Part shown: positions 1-6,215 of the stretch, piece after piece
How the letters are laid out: the number at the start of each line of letters is the position of its first letter
Position numbering within the stretch: position 1 is the first letter of the stretch
Origin: Cytophagales bacterium
GTDB taxonomy: Bacteria; Bacteroidota; Bacteroidia; Cytophagales; Cyclobacteriaceae
DNA: 6,476 nucleotides
NCBI GenBank assembly: GCA_029262955.1
Contig: JAJCYL010000725.1
Location: 1-6,476, forward strand
Direction: 5' to 3'
Notes under the pieces: generated by a model
Databases searched by the model: none
The model's input: only the letters and a program-made list of their open reading frames with translations
Told to the model about the DNA's origin: nothing
Position numbers and translations under genes: made by a program

Positions 1-396
1 CCTGTACTGATTCGACATTCTGACCAACCTCAATGATTTACCATTAAGTTCCCCAAGCACCTCCATGAGCCACTGAGAGGCAACATCACCCTCATCAACG
101 ACTTCACAATCATCTCTCCAAATTTTGGTTTCAATGATTGATCCTGCAGGCTGATCAAGGTTAACTTTTAAGTCACCATTTTCTTCATGACGAAGAGTTA
201 AAAAGTCACCATCAATGATTGTGGAGATAGTGGCCATTTCAGGTATTTCACGTTGGGTGACTTGCTGCCATTCGGAATCGGTTATCATCCAATTGCGGTC
301 ATACTTAAGACCACGAATGGTTAAAGGGCTTGCCTGAAGATCAATCCCTTTGAGTGATTTTACCGGATAAATGTATAGCCCTGTTATTGCAATCAA
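1..396 (-). CDS. MOSC-domain protein, N-terminal part (runs off left edge)
   Basis: The 132 visible residues match the MOSC N-terminal beta-barrel domain. They open with G-L-Y-I-Y-P-V-K-S-L-K-G (residues 6-17), followed by R-G-L-K-Y-D-R-N-W-M (28-37) and T-Q-R-E (47-50), all characteristic of YcbX-like and mARC-like proteins. The MOSC domain proper, which in this superfamily handles sulfur and molybdenum cofactor and contains the functional cysteine when present, lies beyond the window edge. Members are linked to cofactor-dependent reduction of N-hydroxylated compounds, but the substrate here is unknown. No in-frame ATG precedes the domain. A TTG at 396-394 gives M-I-A-I-T-G-L-Y, the usual distance from start to motif, and an in-frame TGA lies five codons upstream of it. 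An ATG at 413 is out of frame and stops after six codons. No signal peptide is visible, so the protein is probably cytosolic. It follows the small lysine-rich gene by 35 nt and may share its transcript. Confidence 0.85.
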   Translation of the reverse strand, partial: MIAITGLYIYPVKSLKGIDLQASPLTIRGLKYDRNWMITDSEWQQVTQREIPEMATISTIIDGDFLTLRHEENGDLKVNLDQPAGSIIETKIWRDDCEVVDEGDVASQWLMEVLGELNGKSLRLVRMSNQYR

Positions 397-431
397 AACC
401 TGGAATCAGTCATGAGATTCAAAAAGATAAC

Positions 432-539
432 TTAGTAGTTCTTTTTTTCTTTCTTGAGTCTCTTTTCCTCTCTCTTTTCTTTTGCTGTTTTTTGTGGTTC
501 TTTCTTAACAGTTTTCTTTGCGTTTTGTCCTTTTGCCAT
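432..539 (-). CDS. small lysine-rich basic protein, 35 aa
   Basis: An ATG at 539 opens a 35-residue frame ending in TAA at 434-432. Thirteen residues are lysine, two arginine and five glutamate. It begins M-A-K-G-Q-N-A-K-K-T and ends in a charged, probably helical K/E/R stretch (residues 17-33) with few hydrophobic residues, no signal peptide and no cysteine. I recall similar very short K-rich hypothetical proteins in Bacteroidota but cannot name a family. A nucleic-acid or ribosome-associated role is possible from charge alone and is only inference. A promoter-like pair lies just upstream (563-593), and the MOSC gene starts 35 nt downstream. The alternative is that the A-rich stretch is non-coding. 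The well-formed start, the mixture of AAA/AAG and GAA/GAG codons, and the position directly before a gene on the same strand favour coding. Confidence 0.65.
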   Translation of the reverse strand: MAKGQNAKKTVKKEPQKTAKEKREEKRLKKEKKNY

Positions 540-562
540 GGGAATAGTTTAAAATTTCAAGT

Positions 563-593
563 CCAAGTTATTGCAGTAATTACTCTTGTCCAA
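563..593 (-). promoter_or_regulatory. candidate promoter for the small gene and MOSC unit
   Basis: On the minus strand TTGGAC (593-588) and TAACTT (570-565) are separated by exactly 17 bases. Read as a Bacteroidota promoter, the downstream element TAACTTGG (570-563) differs from the TAnnTTTG consensus at one position, and a CTTG lies 20 bases upstream of it. Transcription would begin near 557, leaving a leader of about 18 nt before the ATG at 539. A perfect 10-bp palindrome sits in the spacer and another dyad overlaps the upstream element, which suits repressor binding. This is a motif-based guess. Confidence 0.35.
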
Positions 594-603
594 GAGGCAA
601 TAA
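568..603. repeat. nested inverted repeats between the two transcription units
   Basis: Three dyads overlap here. TTATTGC (568-574) is answered by GCAATAA (597-603). AGTAATTACT (575-584) is a perfect 10-bp palindrome. CTCTTG (583-588) and CAAGAG (591-596) are inverted around a 2-base centre. In addition GTCCAAG occurs as a direct repeat at 561-567 and 588-594. The outer and inner arms could pair as a 13-bp stem with an 8-base one-sided bulge, but no T-run follows on either strand, so an operator is more likely than a terminator. Confidence 0.4.
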
Positions 604-629
604 TATTTTACTAATACATGTCATTAAGA

Positions 630-653
630 ACGAGTTATCTTTTGATTACTCGT
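630..653 (-). terminator. imperfect hairpin over the operon's last stop codon
   Basis: Bases 630-639 pair with 644-653 as a 10-bp stem with one mismatch (636 with 647) around a 4-base loop. ACGAGT and ACTCGT form the outer six pairs. The hairpin contains the TAA of the amidohydrolase gene (637-635). The minus-strand sequence after it is TCTTAATGA, a poor U-tract, so it may be a weak terminator or a 3'-end stabilising structure. Confidence 0.4.
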
Positions 654-2107
654 CCTGGAAACCTATTGGTTGGCAACTGATCCTTATAAACGATAGCCCC
701 GGAAACCAAAACCAGACTCAGACCTGAGGCTCGTTGATTGCTTTTTATATAGGTAGCATTGTCCCTAAAAGACAGAGGATCAAATAGCACGAGGTCAGCG
801 TAGTATCCCTCCCGAATGACTCCTATGCTGTCAAGCCTGATATTTTCCGCCGCTTGCATGGTCATTTTATGGATTTTGGCTTCCATAGAATCTCCAGTAT
901 CCATATTGAAAAATTTAGGAAAAGCACCCCAGCCTCTTGGGTGTCCGGTGGGAGATCCATCAGAACAGATGTTGCTGTATGGCCAGGAAGTGAGTGTTTT
1001 TATGTCTTCCAAATCCATTGACTTGGCAATAATGCTTTCTCGAGGTTGGGCCTGGGAGAGCTTAATCAAAGCCATGTAGGTCGTTACTGGGTCTTCCCAA
1101 CGTAACACTGCAATCTTATCTAAAGTGAGGCCTTCATAAGCTGGATTGGCATCAAACCGACTAATAATCATTCCTTCAGGTGTGGTCAATTCAGTCAACG
1201 CGAATTCTGCACTGGCGCGATTGTCAAAGTCTCTTTTGGGAAACATGACAGTCATAGTAGATTGCCAGTACTCATAGGGGTAGATATCGGCGGTTATATT
1301 GATTCCAGTCTCTCTCGCACTATCCAAAATTTGTAGAATATCATCGGCTTTACCCCAAAGACCTCTTCTTGCCAACTTGAAATGAGAGATCTGAACCGGG
1401 AGGTTGGCCTCTTTCCCAATATTAAGGATCTCGTCAATGCTTTCTTCGAAATATATATCCTCGCTTCGCATATGACTGATGTAACCGCCATTGTATTGCG
1501 AAGCGACTTTTGCGAGCTCAATGACTTCCTCCCTTGTAGAATAAATGCCAGGGTCGTATTCGAGCCCAGTTGCAATCCCCAGGGCTCCGGCCTTCATCCC
1601 GTCTTCGATCAGTCCCTTCATCTCTGTAATTTCATCTATTGTAGCTGCCCGTCGATAGTCTTCTCCCATCACCGCCCTCCGGATTGTGCCATGTCCAACA
1701 TAGGAACCAATATTTATGGAAAGAGGATAGGTGGAGAGAGAATCAAAATAATCTTTTAATGAAGGCTGAGACCCACCATCCTGGCCGACGATGATGGTAG
1801 TAATCCCCTGACTGATGGCGGCATCTACGGTACGAAGTGTATCCCAATCGTGATGACTGTGTGTGTCGATGAATCCCGGGCTAAGTACCAGGCCATTTGC
1901 AACAATCACAGAATCACCGGGTGACACAATTAAATTGCCAATCTCTTCAATGAATTGCCCCTTGATTCTAACGTCACCTATCGTTTTGCTATCACCAGTT
2001 CCATCAATTATCAAAGCTCCTTTAATAAGTAATGACTTTTGCTCGGGAGCTGAGCAACCATTTATGACCAAAAGTATAGCCATAAATAGAAGAAGTGGTC
2101 GGGTTAT
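635..2107 (-). CDS. N-acyl-D-amino-acid deacylase-like amidohydrolase, lipoprotein
   Basis: Amidohydrolase-superfamily metal enzyme resembling D-aminoacylase, which hydrolyses N-acyl-D-amino acids. Residues are numbered from the ATG at 2173. G-F-I-D-T-H105-S-H107 carries the HxH metal pair. G-L-E-Y-D-P-G (203-209) is a family signature. H234 (Y-I-S-H-M-R-S-E) and H264 (Q-I-S-H-F-K) are the later histidine ligands. D405 in S-D-G-S-P, followed by H-P-R-G-W-G-A-F-P, is the catalytic aspartate region. The family cysteine of the G-N-C-G-x-S loop is replaced: here the loop reads G-Q-D132-G-G-S, so substrate class is uncertain. The start is unclear. The ATG at 2173 overlaps the previous gene by 70 nt and leaves 39 residues before the lipobox Cys. 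The ATG at 2083 leaves only nine residues and no positive charge. ATA at 2107 overlaps the upstream stop as ATAA and gives a normal lipoprotein signal (I/M-T-R-P-L-L-L-F ... V-I-N-G-C). I prefer 2107 but cannot prove it. Last gene of the operon, predicted to be envelope-anchored. Confidence 0.85.
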   Translation of the reverse strand: MTRPLLLFMAILLVINGCSAPEQKSLLIKGALIIDGTGDSKTIGDVRIKGQFIEEIGNLIVSPGDSVIVANGLVLSPGFIDTHSHHDWDTLRTVDAAISQGITTIIVGQDGGSQPSLKDYFDSLSTYPLSINIGSYVGHGTIRRAVMGEDYRRAATIDEITEMKGLIEDGMKAGALGIATGLEYDPGIYSTREEVIELAKVASQYNGGYISHMRSEDIYFEESIDEILNIGKEANLPVQISHFKLARRGLWGKADDILQILDSARETGINITADIYPYEYWQSTMTVMFPKRDFDNRASAEFALTELTTPEGMIISRFDANPAYEGLTLDKIAVLRWEDPVTTYMALIKLSQAQPRESIIAKSMDLEDIKTLTSWPYSNICSDGSPTGHPRGWGAFPKFFNMDTGDSMEAKIHKMTMQAAENIRLDSIGVIREGYYADLVLFDPLSFRDNATYIKSNQRASGLSLVLVSGAIVYKDQLPTNRFPGRVIKR

Positions 2108-2574
2108 TTGATACCTATCAAAGGAGTTGTGGAGTCCTCGATAACTGTAGAGTGTAACATTCTTATCTTCCATTTATCATCGTCTTTTATTAGAACTGCA
2201 CTTTCCAGCCAATGTACACTTCGTACAATTTTATTGTTCACTAAAAATTCAGCTTTGTTGTCATAAGCTACCCAGGCCTGGTCATTACTGACCTTTGTTT
2301 CAATAAAATCGAAAGTGTTGACCCTCTTCGGAATTTCTTCCCTCTCTAGTGCTTTTTCAAAATAATGCCGAACAGTATCTAAATTCCAGACCACACCATC
2401 TTCAAGGAGTAAAAAATCTTTAGTATAGTAGGTATCAAGTTGATCAAGGTCATACGTTGAAAGGGCATTTTCAAAAGAATCAATAATCACTTGATTTACG
2501 ATCTGTGCTTCGGTTATTTGAGCTTTAACCTGGGAATGTGTCAGTGCAAAAAAGATCAGAATCAATAGTCTCAT
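2104..2574 (-). CDS. secreted NTF2-like / DUF4440 (SnoaL-fold) protein
   Basis: A 156-residue protein with a signal peptide I-type leader (M-R-L-L-I-L-I-F-F-A-L at residues 1-11) and a likely cut after V-K-A at residue 18. The remainder fits the NTF2-like/DUF4440 pattern: an N-terminal helical region with Y-D-L-D-Q-L-D-T-Y-Y-T-K-D-F (41-54), then strands including A-W-V-A-Y-D-N-K-A-E-F (100-110) and H-W-L-E-S-A-V-L-I-K with K-W-K-I-R-M-L-H-S-T (121-143). The fold forms a small cone-shaped pocket used by isomerases, dehydratases, binding proteins and enzyme partners, so function cannot be named. I chose ATG 2574 because it forms a TAATG overlap with the upstream stop and gives a compact signal peptide. 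An ATG at 2586 would add four residues. Its stop at 2106-2104 overlaps the likely start of the amidohydrolase. Confidence 0.8.
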   Translation of the reverse strand: MRLLILIFFALTHSQVKAQITEAQIVNQVIIDSFENALSTYDLDQLDTYYTKDFLLLEDGVVWNLDTVRHYFEKALEREEIPKRVNTFDFIETKVSNDQAWVAYDNKAEFLVNNKIVRSVHWLESAVLIKDDDKWKIRMLHSTVIEDSTTPLIGIK

Positions 2575-3473
2575 TAGTATTTGCATTCTGATCGTTTGTC
2601 TTTAACAAAATATGTTTTGTAATTCCTGGCTTCAGGGTCCATACAGCCACAGAGGTTAAGAAGTTCCAGGTTCTTAAAGTCGATAGGATGGCTCTCAGCC
2701 TGTAAAGCAATATATCCCTCTGTTAAAATAGAACCGGATTTTGAAATCCAACTTTCTTTGTCCCTTACAATTCCAAAATTATCCCAATCTTTCCCATCGA
2801 ATTCTTTACTGATGAAACCACCTCCGACAAGCGGGCTTTGAAAAGTTAATACGGTATCTCCTTCAACTAAGAATGACATGGACTCTCCACCCAAAATAAT
2901 CGCTTCCGCATGTATCCATTGATCACCATGGTAAGTTGCGGATTCGGAATTTATGCAGTGATCATAATTTATGGTGTCACCCATCATCACTGCAGTTCCT
3001 GGTGTACAAACATTGGCAGTAGTTCTTTCTCCATTATTAAGACCTCCAAGTAGTTGCAATTCTACAGATACTGGAAATCCCTGACCTAGCTCATTGCTTG
3101 CTGCAGATTGAGAGTGATACATAATTCCACTATTACGAACATTCCAACTGGCACCACCTTTTAACTGTTCACCGGTAAAACGGTAATCAAACTTCATTTT
3201 ATAGTAGGAGTAGGGGGTCTGATAATACATATGACCAAATGCATCGTTAAACTCCTCATAATTGTCATAACTAATTCTTATCATGCTGTCCTCCACGATG
3301 AAAGTTTCTTGGTAATTTTCATTCAGTGGATATCCAGCTATTTTGATATCCCAACCTGAGAGATCGACACCATTAAATAATGAAATCCAATCTTCCTGAT
3401 CGGAGTTACTCGAGCTGCCTGTTGGTTGACAAGCAGTAAGAATGACGGCTAAAAAGATAGGTCTGTACATCAT
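2574..3473 (-). CDS. DUF1080 (3-keto-disaccharide hydrolase-like) lipoprotein
   Basis: A 299-residue protein with a short lipoprotein signal, M-M-Y-R-P-I-F-L-A-V-I-L-T-A-C15. The mature part is one DUF1080 domain, a concanavalin-like beta-sandwich. It begins W-I-S-L-F-N-G-V-D-L-S-G-W-D (29-42), carries N-S-G-I-M-Y-H-S (114-121) and V-E-L-Q-L-L-G-G (137-144), and ends with G-Y-I-A-L-Q-A-E-S-H-P-I-D-F-K-N (253-268). Some family members cleave 3-keto-glycosides or 3-keto-disaccharides, others may only bind sugar, and the activity here is untested. A tail of about 25 residues with C275-G-C277-M-D-P and a final C297 follows the domain. I have seen similar tails in Bacteroidota homologues and expect a disulfide or metal knot. 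The gene starts 3 nt after the RidA stop. M2 at 3470 is an equally possible start. Confidence 0.87.
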   Translation of the reverse strand: MMYRPIFLAVILTACQPTGSSSNSDQEDWISLFNGVDLSGWDIKIAGYPLNENYQETFIVEDSMIRISYDNYEEFNDAFGHMYYQTPYSYYKMKFDYRFTGEQLKGGASWNVRNSGIMYHSQSAASNELGQGFPVSVELQLLGGLNNGERTTANVCTPGTAVMMGDTINYDHCINSESATYHGDQWIHAEAIILGGESMSFLVEGDTVLTFQSPLVGGGFISKEFDGKDWDNFGIVRDKESWISKSGSILTEGYIALQAESHPIDFKNLELLNLCGCMDPEARNYKTYFVKDKRSECKY

Positions 3474-3476
3474 GCT

Positions 3477-4031
3477 CTATTCACGGATTTGAACTACCAA
3501 TTCGACTTCGCAGGCAATATTCCATGGCAGTGATGCCATACCCACTGCCGAACGGGCACCTTTTCCCCGTTCTCCAAAAACTTCTACCATAAGGTCAGAA
3601 AAACCATTGATAACTTTGGGATGTTCAGTAAAATCTGGTTGCGCATTCACCATTCCAAACACCTTAATTATTTTTTCAACCTTGTTAAGATCACCAATTT
3701 CGGCTTTTAGAACAGATAGTTGATTAATTGCCGTCATTCTTGCAGCCTCATAACCTTCCTCAATGGTGAGATCGGCGCCCACCTTGCCAGTGATTTTAGT
3801 ACCATCCGCTTGCATCGGACCATTCCCTGAAAGAAATACCTGATTACCACTTCTGGTTGCGAGGGATAAATTGAGACCGGGAGGCAAAAATGGTTCAGAA
3901 AGCTCTATGCCAAGTTCAACAATTCGTTCTTCAACATCGTAGTTATATAGCGGCTCTGGCGGAACCTGTTTCTCATTTTTCGGACTACAACTGAACAACA
4001 GAATAAGTACTGCAAGATATTGGTGCTTCAT
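3477..4031 (-). CDS. RidA/YjgF-family protein with lipoprotein signal
   Basis: A 184-residue protein. Residues 1-15 (M-K-H-Q-Y-L-A-V-L-I-L-L-F-S-C) form a lipoprotein signal with lipobox L-F-S-C15. A linker follows, then a RidA/YjgF domain from about residue 33. Signatures are V-F-L-S-G-N-G-P (65-72), T-G-K-V-G-A-D-L (81-88), E-E-G-Y-E-A-A-R (91-98) and the C-terminal G-A-R160-S-A-V-G-M-A-S-L-P. R160 aligns with E. coli RidA Arg105, needed to bind and hydrolyse 2-iminoacids, and E175 aligns with Glu120. The long form with V-E-E-R near the start and V-I-N-G-F-S-D-L-M-V-E-V-F-G (140-153) resembles the RidA branch often found beside D-amino acid or aminoacylase genes. RidA proteins form trimers and are usually cytosolic, so membrane anchoring outside the cytoplasm is unusual. 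The gene starts 15 nt after the molybdoenzyme stop, with an A-rich leader. Confidence 0.9.
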   Translation of the reverse strand: MKHQYLAVLILLFSCSPKNEKQVPPEPLYNYDVEERIVELGIELSEPFLPPGLNLSLATRSGNQVFLSGNGPMQADGTKITGKVGADLTIEEGYEAARMTAINQLSVLKAEIGDLNKVEKIIKVFGMVNAQPDFTEHPKVINGFSDLMVEVFGERGKGARSAVGMASLPWNIACEVELVVQIRE

Positions 4032-4046
4032 TTATTGATTGAGATT

Positions 4047-6215
4047 TTATGTTAACAATGTGACTTCGACCCTCGCTTCTTGTAAAGCTCCTCCTCTCCC
4101 TTTGTCAGTCAGCAAATCACTGGTAAGGGCATTCGCTGTAGATCCACCTTTCACAAGTGATGACCAGTATCCTTGCGGCATTGAGACTACTCCTTGATTG
4201 ACCTTTGATCTTACTTTGGCAGTGAGGAGTACCTCTCCATTTTTATTGTAAGCTTTCACTTCAGCACCATCGACAATTTCTCTAAGTTTAGCATCTTCGG
4301 GATGTATGTCTAAAACAGGTTGTCCCTCTTTATCCATGAGCTCTTTTACATTGGCATGGCTACTATTTAGAAAGTTTTTTGTCGACTTTATGGTCAGGAG
4401 CTTCAGCGGGAATGTGGACAATTCCTCCCTGGAATACGCTTTTGGGCGGTATTCGGGAATGGGAGGCTCATTGGAAGCATTATAAAACTCGCACTTGCCA
4501 GATGAGGTTTTGAAATTTCCTTTGGCATGCGGCATCCACTGATCAGGAATGTTCAATTTAACCCAACCATTTTTTCTAAGGGTATCAAAAGTCACTCCAT
4601 TAAGATATTCATGATCAGTTTCGAGCGTTTTCTTGAGAATTGAGAGATCAGATTCATAAAGATAGTCTTCTGTAAAGCTCATTTCATTTGCAAGAAGTCT
4701 GAAAAACTCTGTATTTGGTTTAGCCTCTCCAACAGGTGGAATAGTGGGCTCGTTGATGTTGAGATAAGTTTGACCCCAAGATGTTAAAAGATCCCAATGT
4801 TCCAATTGAGAGGTGGCAGGAAAAACATAATCAGCATATCGGGCAGTATCCGTTATGAAATGATCGAGAACCACCGTCATTAAATCTTCCCTTTCTAACC
4901 CTTTAACTACCAGGTTTTGATTAGGAGCTATAACTGCTGGATTAGAGTTATAAACAAACAAAGCATTTATAGCAGGGGACAAGGAGGAGTCGTTTAACGC
5001 ACGACCGATTTGAATCATACTAATTGATCGAATATCTTGATTTGCAATGGTTTTTTCAAGTTCGAGTCTTTCCCAGTTTAGTGCTTGACCGAAGAGTTCA
5101 TAAGTCATGTGCATCAAACCTCCTCCAAAATGTCTCCAGGCACCTGTTAGTGAAGGTAACATGGCAACTGCGCTAAAAGCGCTGCCACCATTTAATTGAT
5201 GCTCCATACCAATTAATACCCTAATTAGGGCTGGTGATGCACTCGCGTATTCACGGGCCAATGTCTGGATTGTTTCTTCCTTAAGTCCAGTGATTTTGGA
5301 CACTGCTTCTATGTCATATTGCTCAACATGTTTTTTGAGCTCTTTTATTCCTACGGTATACTGATCAACATAATCTTGATCTTGAAGATCTTCTGCAATT
5401 ATCACATTGATCATAGCTAATGCCAGAGCTGTATCGGTTCCGGGAGTTGGTTGTATATGCCAATCTGCTTCAACTGCGGTCGCAGATTGATAAGGATCAA
5501 TGACCACCAGTTTAGCGCCATCTTCTCGAGCTTGCTGAATTAAGGGCCAAAGGTGTTGATTGGAAGTTACTGGGTTGGTTCCCCAGAGTATGATGTATCG
5601 ACTATGAATAATGTCTTCTGGTAAAACACCTGTGGTTTGCCCATTCGTAGTCATTACTCCAGCGACCGCCGCATTACCACAAATGGTTCTTTCTAATTTT
5701 GAAGCTCCAATATGTGCGAAAAACCGACCGCTAATTGAATTCCTTTGTACCAAACCCTCAGTTCCCGCATAGCTGTAGGGCAAGACGGCTTCTCCACCTT
5801 CTTTGGCCAGCGTTTTCTTTAGCCTGACTGCAACTTCATTCATGGCCTGTTTCCAACTAATTGGCTCAAATTCACCGGAGCCTTTTTTCCCCACTCGTTT
5901 TAACGGAGTAAGGATGCGGTCAGGGTGGAAGGTAACGTCATTGGGGAAGTTGTTCATTTTGGCGCACAACTTCCCATTCGTATAAGGATTATCCTGACTC
6001 GCCCTGAATTCCGTAATCTTATTGTCAACGGCTGTCGCAGTCCAACTACAGGTATCCGGGCAGTCATGATAACATGCTCCATGGGTAGTTTTGATGTTTT
6101 GACTATTGCATCCGGTAGTTGCAATTATTGGAAGTGAAAGTCCAATCGCTGTAGATCCTTGTACGCCGAGATCAATGAATTTCCGTCTGGAGATATTCTT
6201 TTTGAATGGAGGCAT
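4047..6215 (-). CDS. Tat-exported molybdopterin-dependent oxidoreductase (DMSO reductase superfamily)
   Basis: A 722-residue catalytic subunit. The twin-arginine signal is S9-R-R-K-F-I-D followed by a hydrophobic stretch to residue 33. C36 in A-T-T-G-C could be a lipidation site, though Thr at -3 is atypical. The [4Fe-4S] cysteines are C48, C52, C56 and C84 (C-x3-C-x3-C-x27-C), and K86 just after matches the electron-relay lysine of formate dehydrogenases and NapA. C179 (T-I-C-G-N-A-A-V-A-G) aligns with the Sec/Cys molybdenum ligand of FdhF and NapA. Cofactor-binding segments follow, including L-W-G-T-N-P (210-215), L-V-V-I-D-P (236-241) and the C-terminal M-P-Q-G-Y-W and A-N-A-L-T-S-D segments (679-700). 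The C-Y-H-D-C-P-D-T-C form belongs to a broad, mostly uncharacterised branch, so substrate is unknown. No Fe-S or membrane partner subunit lies in the four genes after it. First gene of the operon. The ATG at 6215 places the twin arginines nine residues in, as expected. Confidence 0.93.
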   Translation of the reverse strand: MPPFKKNISRRKFIDLGVQGSTAIGLSLPIIATTGCNSQNIKTTHGACYHDCPDTCSWTATAVDNKITEFRASQDNPYTNGKLCAKMNNFPNDVTFHPDRILTPLKRVGKKGSGEFEPISWKQAMNEVAVRLKKTLAKEGGEAVLPYSYAGTEGLVQRNSISGRFFAHIGASKLERTICGNAAVAGVMTTNGQTTGVLPEDIIHSRYIILWGTNPVTSNQHLWPLIQQAREDGAKLVVIDPYQSATAVEADWHIQPTPGTDTALALAMINVIIAEDLQDQDYVDQYTVGIKELKKHVEQYDIEAVSKITGLKEETIQTLAREYASASPALIRVLIGMEHQLNGGSAFSAVAMLPSLTGAWRHFGGGLMHMTYELFGQALNWERLELEKTIANQDIRSISMIQIGRALNDSSLSPAINALFVYNSNPAVIAPNQNLVVKGLEREDLMTVVLDHFITDTARYADYVFPATSQLEHWDLLTSWGQTYLNINEPTIPPVGEAKPNTEFFRLLANEMSFTEDYLYESDLSILKKTLETDHEYLNGVTFDTLRKNGWVKLNIPDQWMPHAKGNFKTSSGKCEFYNASNEPPIPEYRPKAYSREELSTFPLKLLTIKSTKNFLNSSHANVKELMDKEGQPVLDIHPEDAKLREIVDGAEVKAYNKNGEVLLTAKVRSKVNQGVVSMPQGYWSSLVKGGSTANALTSDLLTDKGRGGALQEARVEVTLLT

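Noticed and set aside
354..614. Plus-strand 86-residue frame rich in Phe, Leu and Ser
   Set aside because: It is the complement of the lysine-rich minus-strand gene (Lys codons read backwards as Phe/Leu) and also overlaps the MOSC start. The apparent membrane protein is a shadow.
1382..1759. Plus-strand 125-residue open frame
   Set aside because: It lies wholly inside the amidohydrolase gene, whose catalytic motifs confirm the minus-strand frame. It resembles no family.
2525..2710. Minus-strand 61-residue frame across the DUF1080/NTF2 junction
   Set aside because: It overlaps two well-supported genes in a third frame and has no recognisable features.
4047..4141. Molybdoenzyme as a formate dehydrogenase or nitrate reductase
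   Set aside because: The Cys ligand and relay lysine fit that broad group, but the C-Y-H-D-C-P-D-T-C motif, the missing partners and the unknown substrate pocket do not support a specific name.
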